Shown here: one piece after another, positions 1 to 7,556 of the stretch
Position numbering within the stretch: the stretch's first letter is position 1
Layout of the letters: each line of letters begins with the position of its first letter
Assembly (NCBI GenBank): GCA_046329195.1
Contig: JAXLVB010000003.1
Coordinates: 868,001 to 932,000 of the forward strand
Length of the DNA stretch: 64,000 nucleotides
Reading direction: 5' to 3'
Source: JAXLVB01 sp046329195
GTDB lineage: Bacteria > Bacteroidota > Bacteroidia > Cytophagales > Spirosomataceae
Program-made: the position numbers and the translations under genes
Notes under the pieces: model-generated
Told to the model about the DNA's origin: nothing
The model's input: the letters and a program-made list of their open reading frames with translations, nothing else
The model's database searches: none

Positions 1-1269
1 GCGCTGGAACATCCGCAACATATAAACAGCGCCCAAAATGATGGTTAACCCTGCAACAGCACCAAGCCAATTGTTGTATTCATAGACTCCTTTGAGCAAC
101 AAAAACTCACCCACAAAACCATTGGTTAATGGTAACGCCACACTACCCAGCATCAGAATCATGAAATAGACGGTCAGGTGAGGGGTGTTTTGGGTAATAC
201 CTCCCAGCTTTTCTAATTCTCTCGACTTCGTGCGGCTGTAAATAATTTCGGCCACAAAAAACAAGCCTACTACGTTGATACCGTGTGCCAACATCTGAAT
301 CAAAGCGCCTTGCATCCCCGTCACGGTCTTTGACAAGATTCCTGCCGACAACAAGCCTACGTGTGCAAACGACGAATATGCAATCAGACGCTTCATATCA
401 CGCTGCTGAATAGCAATGATAGACCCATACACAATGCCGATAATCGATAAAATCATGGCCGTGCTACCCCATGTGTTTACGCCCACTGGCACAATGGGTA
501 GCAACAAGCGAATCAGGCCGTACGTACCCATTTTGAGCATGATACCTGCCAACAACATAGTAGCAGGAGTAGGCGACTCTGTATAAGTATCTGGCTGCCA
601 AGTATGGAACGGAAACACAGGCATTTTGATAGCAAAAGCCACAAACAACGCCCAGAACACATACCCCTGTTGCTCGTTGGTGAGGCTCAGGTTGTAAAAA
701 GCCGATAGTTCGGAGGTGTGAGGGCCAGGCGTTTGGAAATACAAATACACCAATGCCAACAACATGAACAAACTACCAAAAATGGTATAGACAAAGAATT
801 TGAACGTAACCCGAATCCGGTTTTCGCCACCCCAAAGTCCTGCAATAAAATAGATAGGGATGAGTGCCGCCTCAAAAAACAGGTAGAACAAGAACGCATC
901 TTTGGCTGTAAATACCCCTACCAATGCCGATTGCATCAACAAAATCAGTGCATAAAACACCGATGGATTCTTGTAAGGATGGTTGAAGGTCGAAAGCACA
1001 ATGAGCGGAACCAGCAAGGTGGTGAGCAACACCAACAACAAGCTGATGCCATCAATACCAACGCTAAAATTGATACCTGCGGCTTTAATCCAGGCAAACG
1101 AAACCGAAAACTGCGAAGTAGCATCGGGTACAAATTGTGACCAAACCACTCCCACAAGGATAAGTTCGGCCAAGGAAGCCACAAGGGCTACTTGCTTAGC
1201 GTTATTTTTAGCAAATAATGTTACTAAGCCTGCTACAAGTGGTAATGCTATCAGTGAGAGTGTAAGCAT
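1..1269 (-). CDS. nuoM: NADH-quinone oxidoreductase subunit M (3' end cut by window)
   Basis: Antiporter-like proton-pumping subunit of the complex I membrane arm (NADH to quinone, inner membrane). I translated it from the ATG at 1269-1267; the frame stays open for 423 codons to the window edge, so the C-terminus is missing. The protein is almost entirely hydrophobic helices and carries the family's conserved blocks: FYLFFEAALIPIYF, FHTWQPDTYTESPTPATMLL, and RDMKRLIAYSSFAHVGL followed by ALIQMLAHG. These hold the conserved Glu and Lys/His residues of the proton channels. The start lies 10 bp after the nuoL stop, so nuoK, nuoL and nuoM form one minus-strand unit; nuoN would be expected beyond the edge. 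Confidence 0.95.
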   Translation of the reverse strand, partial: MLTLSLIALPLVAGLVTLFAKNNAKQVALVASLAELILVGVVWSQFVPDATSQFSVSFAWIKAAGINFSVGIDGISLLLVLLTTLLVPLIVLSTFNHPYKNPSVFYALILLMQSALVGVFTAKDAFLFYLFFEAALIPIYFIAGLWGGENRIRVTFKFFVYTIFGSLFMLLALVYLYFQTPGPHTSELSAFYNLSLTNEQQGYVFWALFVAFAIKMPVFPFHTWQPDTYTESPTPATMLLAGIMLKMGTYGLIRLLLPIVPVGVNTWGSTAMILSIIGIVYGSIIAIQQRDMKRLIAYSSFAHVGLLSAGILSKTVTGMQGALIQMLAHGINVVGLFFVAEIIYSRTKSRELEKLGGITQNTPHLTVYFMILMLGSVALPLTNGFVGEFLLLKGVYEYNNWLGAVAGLTIILGAVYMLRMFQR

Positions 1270-1279
1270 ATCAAAAATA

Positions 1280-3166
1280 TCATTTCAATAAGATAAACCG
1301 TAAACTGTACGCCATCACAGCGACGATGCCCATCACCATGGCAAAAAGGTAGAATCCGATAGACCCATCTTGGGCGCTTCGGGCTTCGTTACTCATGCTT
1401 TTGACTAATTTTCCGATGCCTTCTACCAGTAGGTCAATCACCAAGAACTCAAACACACTGTAACAGAAATTAGAAAGTGCCTTGATGGGTTTTACAAATA
1501 CAGCATCGTAGAGTTCGTCAATGTAATACTTGTTGTAAAGCACTTTGGCGTAGCCACGCAAGTCGGCTTCGTGGGCTTCGGGCATGGTACGCTTGGTTAC
1601 ATAATACGAATATGTACCCAAGGTGATGATAATCAGCGCCACAATCGAAACGCCAATCAGGCAATATTCAAAGAAGTGTGATACTTCGTGCTCTTGGCCA
1701 AACTGGATAATGGGCATCAAGAATTTGTTGAATACATGCTCTACGTGGAAAATCTCAGGCATCCCCACAAAACCACCCGCAAACGACAGCACCGCCAGCA
1801 CAATCAAAGGTAGCGTCATCACACTTGGCGACTCGTGCAAGTGGTGCTCTTGCTCGTGAGTACCTCTGAAGTCGCCCCAGAAGGTAAGCCAATACAAACG
1901 GAACATATACAGTGCCGAAATAACCGACGTAACGGCCAAAACGGTAAACATCCACAACGAGTGTGAATAGGTAGCAGCTAAGATTTCGTCTTTTGAGAAA
2001 AAGCCTGATAGGGGCGGAAAACCGGCAATAGCCAAGGTACCAATCAAGAACGTGAGGTGGGTGATGGGCAAGGCTTTACGCAAGCCACCCATTTTGCGGA
2101 TGTCTTGCTCGCCACTCATGGCGTGAATCACGCTACCTGCCCCCAAGAATAATAATGCCTTAAAGAAAGCGTGGGTAGTTACGTGGAACATCGCCGTGGT
2201 GTAAGCACCTACTCCCAGCGACACAAACATATAACCCAACTGGCTCACGGTAGAATACGCCAATACTTTTTTAATATCGTTTTGCTTGAGGCCAATCGTA
2301 GCTGCAAAAATTGCTGTGGCTAAGCCCACTACAGCCACCACTTGGCTACTCACTGGCGACAACGCATACATCACGTTGGAACGAGCCACCATATATACCC
2401 CTGCCGTTACCATGGTGGCGGCGTGGATGAGTGCCGACACAGGCGTTGGCCCTGCCATCGCATCGGGCAACCAAGTGTAAAGCGGAATTTGTGCCGATTT
2501 ACCCATAGCACCCACAAATAGTAAGAGCGTAATCCACATCAACGTCTTGTCGCCCGACTGAAACTTGGCCGCTTGACTGAGTACATCACTGTACTCAGCA
2601 CTACCAAAAGTGTTGATAATCAAGAAAATGCCTAGCAAATACCCCAAGTCACCAATACGGTTCATGATGAAGGCTTTGCGTGCGGCATTGTTGTACGCCG
2701 TATTCTTATTCCAGAACCCAATTAGTAAATAAGAGCAAAGCCCTACGCCTTCCCAACCGATAAACATCATCACATAGCTCGACCCCATTACAAGTAGGAG
2801 CATGAAAAACAAGAAAAGGTTCAAGAAAGCAAAAAACTTCCCAAACCCTTCGTCGTCGTGCATGTAGCCGATACTATATATATGTATGAGCGAGCCTACT
2901 CCTGTAATAATCAGAAGCATCAACAAGGTGAGCTGATCTACCAAGAACGAAAAGGAAATATTGAGTTTCCCTACGGTAATCCAGTCGAATAACTTAACGG
3001 TTTGGGGCTCGCCCGAGAAGCCCAAAAACAAGGTCAACGAAATGGCGAATGAAGCCAGCGTGGCCCCCGAACCAATAATACCGACTAAGTTTTTGGGGAC
3101 TTTTCGGAATCCTAACCCATTGATTAAGAAGCCAATCAGAGGAAATAAAGGTATAAGTGCAATCAT
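1280..3166 (-). CDS. nuoL: NADH-quinone oxidoreductase subunit L
   Basis: Largest antiporter-like subunit of complex I, at the distal end of the membrane arm. The protein has 628 residues, usual for NuoL. It carries the NADH-dehydrogenase N-terminal region, the proton-translocating core (TWLPDAMAGPTPVSALIHA with the conserved Lys/His context, then KVLAYSTVSQLGYMF), and a hydrophobic C-terminal extension consistent with the long lateral helix and its anchor. It starts 103 bp after nuoK and ends 10 bp before nuoM on the same strand. No clear Shine-Dalgarno sequence precedes the ATG, as is common in Bacteroidota. Confidence 0.96.
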   Translation of the reverse strand: MIALIPLFPLIGFLINGLGFRKVPKNLVGIIGSGATLASFAISLTLFLGFSGEPQTVKLFDWITVGKLNISFSFLVDQLTLLMLLIITGVGSLIHIYSIGYMHDDEGFGKFFAFLNLFLFFMLLLVMGSSYVMMFIGWEGVGLCSYLLIGFWNKNTAYNNAARKAFIMNRIGDLGYLLGIFLIINTFGSAEYSDVLSQAAKFQSGDKTLMWITLLLFVGAMGKSAQIPLYTWLPDAMAGPTPVSALIHAATMVTAGVYMVARSNVMYALSPVSSQVVAVVGLATAIFAATIGLKQNDIKKVLAYSTVSQLGYMFVSLGVGAYTTAMFHVTTHAFFKALLFLGAGSVIHAMSGEQDIRKMGGLRKALPITHLTFLIGTLAIAGFPPLSGFFSKDEILAATYSHSLWMFTVLAVTSVISALYMFRLYWLTFWGDFRGTHEQEHHLHESPSVMTLPLIVLAVLSFAGGFVGMPEIFHVEHVFNKFLMPIIQFGQEHEVSHFFEYCLIGVSIVALIIITLGTYSYYVTKRTMPEAHEADLRGYAKVLYNKYYIDELYDAVFVKPIKALSNFCYSVFEFLVIDLLVEGIGKLVKSMSNEARSAQDGSIGFYLFAMVMGIVAVMAYSLRFILLK

Positions 3167-3269
3167 GTTTTTTGATATTGAAAGCCACTGCTACAACACA
3201 ATCTAAATTTCTTCAAACAAAATTCAGCAAGGTGTTTATCGCAACGACCGACACTTTTTCAAACGAATC

Positions 3270-3602
3270 TTACCACTTTAGTTTGTTTAATAGACCCACA
3301 TCTATCGAGCGGATGTTTCGGTAAATCATCACGATAATAGCCAGCCCCACTGCTACTTCGGCAGCGGCGACAGCCATGATAAAAAACACGAAAACCTGGC
3401 CAGCGGGGTCAGATCTATACGATGAGAAAGCAATCAACAGCAAATTAACGGCATTGAGCATCAATTCAACAGACATGAAGATGATGATGGCGTTTCGGCG
3501 GGTCAGCACACCCACAATACCAATGACGAATAACGCCGCCGCAAAGAAAATGTAGTAGTTGATCGGAATTTGCTGAATGACTTGTGGTACTTGTTGCTCC
3601 AT
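3270..3602 (-). CDS. nuoK: NADH-quinone oxidoreductase subunit K
   Basis: Small three-helix subunit of the complex I membrane domain, 110 residues (family about 100-110). The two membrane-embedded glutamates of the proton path are visible: Glu46 in SVELMLNAVN and Glu82 in AAAEVAVGLA. It is the first nuo gene of this minus-strand group. No nuoJ lies upstream: the next genes are a RAYT transposase, a LON-domain gene and a sugar kinase. NuoK probably begins a separate transcription unit here, with nuoA-J elsewhere. Confidence 0.95.
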   Translation of the reverse strand: MEQQVPQVIQQIPINYYIFFAAALFVIGIVGVLTRRNAIIIFMSVELMLNAVNLLLIAFSSYRSDPAGQVFVFFIMAVAAAEVAVGLAIIVMIYRNIRSIDVGLLNKLKW

Positions 3603-3706
3603 TGGGTAAGCGGGTTTCAGTAAAAACTCCTCAAAAATGGCAATGTTTTAAATTTGCCCTAAAAGTTGCGGCAAATTTAAAGATTATTCTGAAAAACCCT
3701 GCGTTT

Positions 3707-3740
3707 AAACCTTACAGGTTTTTGAAAACCTGTAAGGTTT
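3707..3740. repeat. Perfect 16-bp-arm palindrome beside the RAYT gene
   Basis: AAACCTTACAGGTTTT at 3707-3722, a TG spacer, then its exact reverse complement at 3725-3740. It ends six bases after the stop of the RAYT transposase and lies between that gene and nuoK. It could be a REP-like substrate of the transposase; it could also act as a terminator, although no T-tract follows on the minus strand. Confidence 0.8.
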
Positions 3741-3746
3741 AGTGAC

Positions 3747-4340
3747 TCAATATTCAAAAGAGGGGTCGAGTGGAACACTATTCTGCTGATGGAAATGCTC
3801 AAATTTTTGTTTACCCCCAAACCAATCAATCACCTCATTTCTTTTGAGCCTTGTAGCTTTGTCAGAAACAATAGAATGGTAAGATGAGTGATTCCATTCT
3901 TTTAACTCTTTCACAAAACCATGATTGACAGGATTTTGATGAATATAATTAACCGTAGCTGTAAAATATGAATCAGAGTCAACCAGAAACCTTTTGGTAT
4001 AATCTACAAATAATGCCCCTTTTCTCCCAAATCTAATGTTATAAGCTTTGGCATATCCATTAAGCCAATTACTGAGCTTCTGCATAACATATTTATGAAC
4101 ATCGTTTTTGAAATTAGCATCTTTCTGAAATACTTCCAACGGTTTGATTTTAACAAGTAAATGGAAGTGATTAGGCATAAGGCAATAAGCAAAAGTCTCA
4201 AAAACAGTATCGGTATGATGTGCATAACGCTCTAGAAAATAACGATAGTTTTCGGACGTGCGAAACAGATTTTCACTTCCAACTGCATGATTAACAATAT
4301 GATAGTAATAGTCAGCTTTAAAATCAATTAAGCCTTTCAT
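3747..4340 (-). CDS. REP-associated tyrosine transposase (Y1/IS200-like, RAYT)
   Basis: Single-strand DNA endonuclease of the HUH/Y1 class (197 aa). The metal-binding HUH motif is in MPNHFHLLV near residue 60, and the helix with the candidate catalytic tyrosine is in TATVNYIHQNPV near residue 130, typical of RAYTs. There is no IS200/605 TnpB partner. The gene is bordered by an inverted repeat on its 3' side (3707-3740) and by paired 16-bp inverted repeats on its 5' side (4355-4420), the layout expected of RAYTs, which are usually domesticated and act on short palindromic REP elements. It sits just before nuoK, where nuoJ is often found, but whether it caused that break cannot be told. Confidence 0.88.
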   Translation of the reverse strand: MKGLIDFKADYYYHIVNHAVGSENLFRTSENYRYFLERYAHHTDTVFETFAYCLMPNHFHLLVKIKPLEVFQKDANFKNDVHKYVMQKLSNWLNGYAKAYNIRFGRKGALFVDYTKRFLVDSDSYFTATVNYIHQNPVNHGFVKELKEWNHSSYHSIVSDKATRLKRNEVIDWFGGKQKFEHFHQQNSVPLDPSFEY

Positions 4341-4354
4341 TTATTTGTGGGTAT

Positions 4355-4420
4355 TAAACCTATAAGGTTTTAACGGTCGGTACGCCGAAGCGGCCACGAT
4401 TTGCAAACCTTATAGGTTTA
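4355..4420. repeat. Paired inverted repeats upstream of RAYT (REP/BIME-like)
   Basis: A 16-bp unit at 4355-4370 (TAAACCTATAAGGTTT) recurs as its exact reverse complement at 4405-4420, around a 34-bp GC-richer spacer. Each unit is itself nearly palindromic. The unit resembles the palindrome on the other side of the RAYT gene (AAACC..TAAGGTTT), so the gene is bracketed by related repeats. Confidence 0.75.
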
Positions 4421-4424
4421 TCTT

Positions 4425-5057
4425 CTAAAAATTCAGTGGGTCTAAGTTTTTAAAGTGCCCGTTCATCCGAATCCGTTCTTTGGTACGTTCCATTTCTGTA
4501 ATGACGGGAAGTGTTTTTTCTAAATGCTTCATCAGAAAGGCTTGGCGATGGGTTTCGCTACTGATGGTTAGAAGTTCGTATTCTTCTTCTACCGAAAGGC
4601 CAATTTTGTGCGCCACTTGAAACGAAAAAAGTGGGTCAGCCGTATTGAACGAAAACGGTACTTGTATCAACTGATACAGACGCTTTAGGCGTTCTAACAA
4701 ACCCGGCATTACTTCCATGGGCACTTCGTTGAAATGCTCTACCAACACCACCTCGGCGCCTGCATACAGTTTTTGAGGTACAGGATTCTGAAAATCCACA
4801 ATTCTGAACAGCCCAATACCCCGTGTTTCGATGTCCATTCGCCCGTCTTCATGGCGGCGTACCAATCGTTTCACCACCATTTCGGTGCCATAGCCTAGTA
4901 AGCGATTATTAATAAATGGGGGGATTCCAAAGGTTTTTTGTTCGCTGAGGCACTCGTTGATAAGTTGTCGGTAACGTGGCTCGAAGATGTGTAAATTGAG
5001 GTCTTCTTGAGGGTAAGCCACCAAATTCAGCGGAAAAAGGGGAAGAAATTTCTGCAT
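4425..5057 (-). CDS. LON substrate-binding-domain protein (stand-alone)
   Basis: A 210-residue protein resembling the N-terminal substrate-recognition (LON/PUA-like) domain of Lon protease: it begins with the typical LPLFPLNLVAYPQEDLNLHIFEP pattern and continues with ERYRQL-like and GIGLFRI strands. There is no AAA+ or Ser-Lys protease domain, so it is not a protease. Stand-alone LON-domain proteins are widespread and poorly characterised; a role in recognising damaged proteins is only inferred from the domain. It follows the PfkB kinase gene on the same strand, 45 bp downstream, with a hairpin in the gap. Confidence 0.85.
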   Translation of the reverse strand: MQKFLPLFPLNLVAYPQEDLNLHIFEPRYRQLINECLSEQKTFGIPPFINNRLLGYGTEMVVKRLVRRHEDGRMDIETRGIGLFRIVDFQNPVPQKLYAGAEVVLVEHFNEVPMEVMPGLLERLKRLYQLIQVPFSFNTADPLFSFQVAHKIGLSVEEEYELLTISSETHRQAFLMKHLEKTLPVITEMERTKERIRMNGHFKNLDPLNF

Positions 5058-5067
5058 GAGTACAAAT

Positions 5068-5095
5068 AGCCCCTTGGCTGTGGAGTCAAGGGGCT
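5068..5095 (-). terminator. Hairpin between PfkB kinase gene and LON-domain gene
   Basis: AGCCCCTTG at 5068-5076 pairs with CAAGGGGCT at 5087-5095 around a 10-nt loop. On the minus strand it is followed only by ATTTGT, so termination may be partial. It sits immediately after the kinase stop and before the LON-domain start, where it could attenuate readthrough. Confidence 0.5.
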
Positions 5096-5102
5096 TATTA
5101 GA

Positions 5103-6017
5103 TTATACCGTAAATCCTGCCAACTTCACAAATTCTTGTACCCGAGCATGCACTTGCTCAGGGCTGAGGTCTATCAGTTGTTCAGTTCCGAATTTTTCTA
5201 CGCAAAACGACGCCATCGCCGAGCCATATACAATAGCCCGTTTTAGGTTTTCAAAACTGGTGTCGTCGGTACTGGCCAGATAGCCAATAAAGCCCCCTGC
5301 AAAGGTATCGCCAGCGCCTGTGGGGTCAAATACGTCTTCAAGCGGCAAGGCAGGTGCAAAAAACACCTCGTCGCCTTGAAACAACAAAGCCCCATGCTCA
5401 CCCTTCTTGATAATCAGCGTATTAGGCCCCATTGATAAGATTTTTTTAGCAGCCTTCCGAAGCGAATACTCACCCGAAAGTTGACGAGCTTCTTCGTCGT
5501 TTACCGACAAACAATCTACCATTTTCAAGACTTCCTTCAAATCGTCCATCGCCACATTCATCCAAAAGTTCATGGTATCCATCATGATAAATTTTGGGCG
5601 ATTGTGTAAGCGCTCAATAGTTAGTTTCTGAATCTGAGGGGTTAAGTTCCCCAGCATCAGGTACGTACAATTTTGGTAACTTTCTGGGATAATGGGGTCA
5701 AAATCAGCCAGTACGTTTAGCTCTGTTACTAACGTATCTCTTGAGTTCATGTCGTTGTGATACCGCCCTGCCCAGAAAAACGACTTTTCGCCTGCTTTGA
5801 TTTGTAGCCCATCTGTATTTACACCTTTGGCATGGAGGCTATCTATGTATTCTTGTGGAAAATCCTCCCCTACTACCGCCACCACATTAACAGGCTTTGT
5901 AAAAAACGAAGCCGACAAAGACACGTACGTACAGGCGCCACCTATGATTTTGTCTGTTTTTCCGAAAGGCGTTTCAATGGCATCAAAAGCCATCGTACCG
6001 ATTGCTAAAAGACTCAT
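5103..6017 (-). CDS. PfkB/ribokinase-family sugar kinase
   Basis: Cytoplasmic ATP-dependent carbohydrate kinase, 304 residues. The C-terminal PfkB signature DPTGAGDTFAGG lies at 231-242, with Asp237 as the expected catalytic base and the GAGD anion hole. The N-terminal substrate region has IGGACTYVSLSASFF near 25-39. The substrate (ribose, adenosine, fructose or another sugar) cannot be read from the sequence, and the neighbours do not define it. The LON-domain gene follows on the same strand. Confidence 0.9.
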   Translation of the reverse strand: MSLLAIGTMAFDAIETPFGKTDKIIGGACTYVSLSASFFTKPVNVVAVVGEDFPQEYIDSLHAKGVNTDGLQIKAGEKSFFWAGRYHNDMNSRDTLVTELNVLADFDPIIPESYQNCTYLMLGNLTPQIQKLTIERLHNRPKFIMMDTMNFWMNVAMDDLKEVLKMVDCLSVNDEEARQLSGEYSLRKAAKKILSMGPNTLIIKKGEHGALLFQGDEVFFAPALPLEDVFDPTGAGDTFAGGFIGYLASTDDTSFENLKRAIVYGSAMASFCVEKFGTEQLIDLSPEQVHARVQEFVKLAGFTV

Positions 6018-6214
6018 TTAAAAAAAGTTAATGGATTTAAAACTACGTTTGTAGGGCAAATCTACTCAAATTTCGACCCATGCAACCACACAGGCATTGC
6101 CTCAACAAGTACAATGAAAGAATAAAAGTACAAGAGAATTTTGAGAATCGAAAACATGAACCTATTTCGGCTTTTAGTAAAGCCACTCCTCAATAGCCTG
6201 TAAGTTACTGTCTA

Positions 6215-7261
6215 TCAGAATTTAGGACAAGATAACTCCCGTTTCTTATAAGGTTTTGGGCGTTTCTTTTTGGTGAAGTTATCAAACAGATAAGAGATCG
6301 AAATCTCATGTGAACCACCACTGGCTACCCCCAGCGTAGAGATGGTGGCGTCGTAGCTGTAGCCAAACGAAAAATGGTCTTGGCGGTAGCCAATCAAAAA
6401 CACCAATGCATCGTGGTTGTTGATGCCCTGCTTGTATTGCTTAATCGGAATCCCTCTGTACCACAAGCCCAACACCAACGGCTCAAATGTAAAGTAAATT
6501 CCAGCGTCGAGTTGGTCAAAATTACCTTGACGCTTGTACATAATGGCTGGTGAGATGCTAATTTCTCGGTCGAGGTCTGCGCCTAGGCCATTGCTAGCTT
6601 GGTAGGTATCGAGGGGGATTTTGTAGCCGGCATGAAACGAAAACTTCATGGGTAAATGCTCTACTTGCCCATTGACAAACGACTGATTGGGGCGGTTGAT
6701 GTGGTTCACAGCAATGCCAGCCCACCAATGCCGTGAGTACGTTAGAATACCCGATGAGAAATCAGCATAGTGAATTTGGGGGCCTGTATTGGCCACAGGG
6801 TCAAGGCTAGGGCGGCCATTGGGGCCTCGGTCGGTGAGTTGGTCGCCAAACGTCAGTTGATAAAAATCAGCACTGCGAGTTACACTGGAGCCTTGCAGCC
6901 CAAAGCGCATAAAATGCTCTTCGTCAATTTTGAGGTTGTACGAATATTGCAGCCCGATTTCGGTAGATTTCAGGTTACTAAACTGCGTGTCGTTCATCAC
7001 CAACAAACCAACTCCGCTACGGTATTTATCGAAATAATAATCAAACGATGCCGTCGAAGTAATATAGTTGGCACTGAGTGCTGGCCATTGGTTCCGGTAG
7101 TTGATAGTACCCCGAGGAGCAAATGCCGAACCCGCAAACGCAGGATTCAGATACAGGGGAGCTGCATAAAACTGCGAAAACTGTGGGTCTTGTGCTTGCG
7201 CCCATTGACCGATGATACAACAAAAAATAAGTATGATAAATCGCCTCGCCATAGCCAACAA
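6215..7261 (-). CDS. PorP/SprF-family type IX secretion-associated outer membrane protein
   Basis: Predicted outer-membrane beta-barrel of 348 residues. It has a signal peptide ending near AQAQ and the family hallmark DPQFSQFYAAPLYLNPAFAGS just after it. PorP/SprF-like proteins are encoded next to large T9SS type B adhesins and are thought to help place or anchor them at the cell surface. Here the 1374-aa CHU_C protein starts 295 bp away on the opposite strand, so the two are probably a functional pair. Translation could begin at Met1 or Met4; both keep the signal peptide. Confidence 0.92.
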   Translation of the reverse strand: MLAMARRFIILIFCCIIGQWAQAQDPQFSQFYAAPLYLNPAFAGSAFAPRGTINYRNQWPALSANYITSTASFDYYFDKYRSGVGLLVMNDTQFSNLKSTEIGLQYSYNLKIDEEHFMRFGLQGSSVTRSADFYQLTFGDQLTDRGPNGRPSLDPVANTGPQIHYADFSSGILTYSRHWWAGIAVNHINRPNQSFVNGQVEHLPMKFSFHAGYKIPLDTYQASNGLGADLDREISISPAIMYKRQGNFDQLDAGIYFTFEPLVLGLWYRGIPIKQYKQGINNHDALVFLIGYRQDHFSFGYSYDATISTLGVASGGSHEISISYLFDNFTKKKRPKPYKKRELSCPKF

Positions 7262-7512
7262 CCAGTCAAAAAAATCTAATTTGGGGATAATTTCCCTTTC
7301 TTACAAGAAAAATACGTTTTTTTGAAAGAGAAATAGTATTTTTTCGGCATCTTTTTGACAAACATCCGAAAAACTACCTTAATAACGTCGGAATTCACAA
7401 AATTTATTTGATAGTGAATTCGTTATTTTTTCAGCAAAATAAGTGCCACATCTATTTTGGCGATTGGCACGATAAATGTCGTGTGTTTTTTTGTAAACCA
7501 ATGGCTTAACAA

Positions 7513-7540
7513 TTTGTTTTTTTATTACAAATTACCTTTG
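7513..7540 (+). promoter_or_regulatory. Bacteroidota-type promoter of the T9SS type B gene
   Basis: TTTG at 7513-7516 (-33 element) and TACCTTTG at 7533-7540 (TAnnTTTG, -7 element) are separated by 16 bp, close to the usual spacing. Transcription would begin about 10 nt before the ATG at 7557. Confidence 0.6.
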
Positions 7541-7556
7541 AAAAACACTGTGTAGC

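Noticed and set aside
718..1140. 140-codon plus-strand frame, and similar frames opposite nuoM
   Set aside because: NuoM reads through on the minus strand with all conserved motifs.
6770..7279. 169-codon plus-strand frame
   Set aside because: Antisense to the PorP/SprF gene, with basic low-complexity translation and no domain.
7462..7490. TGGCACG upstream of the T9SS type B gene as another sigma-54 site
   Set aside because: The -12 half (TTGC) is missing at the needed spacing, and a Bacteroidota-type promoter is closer to the start.
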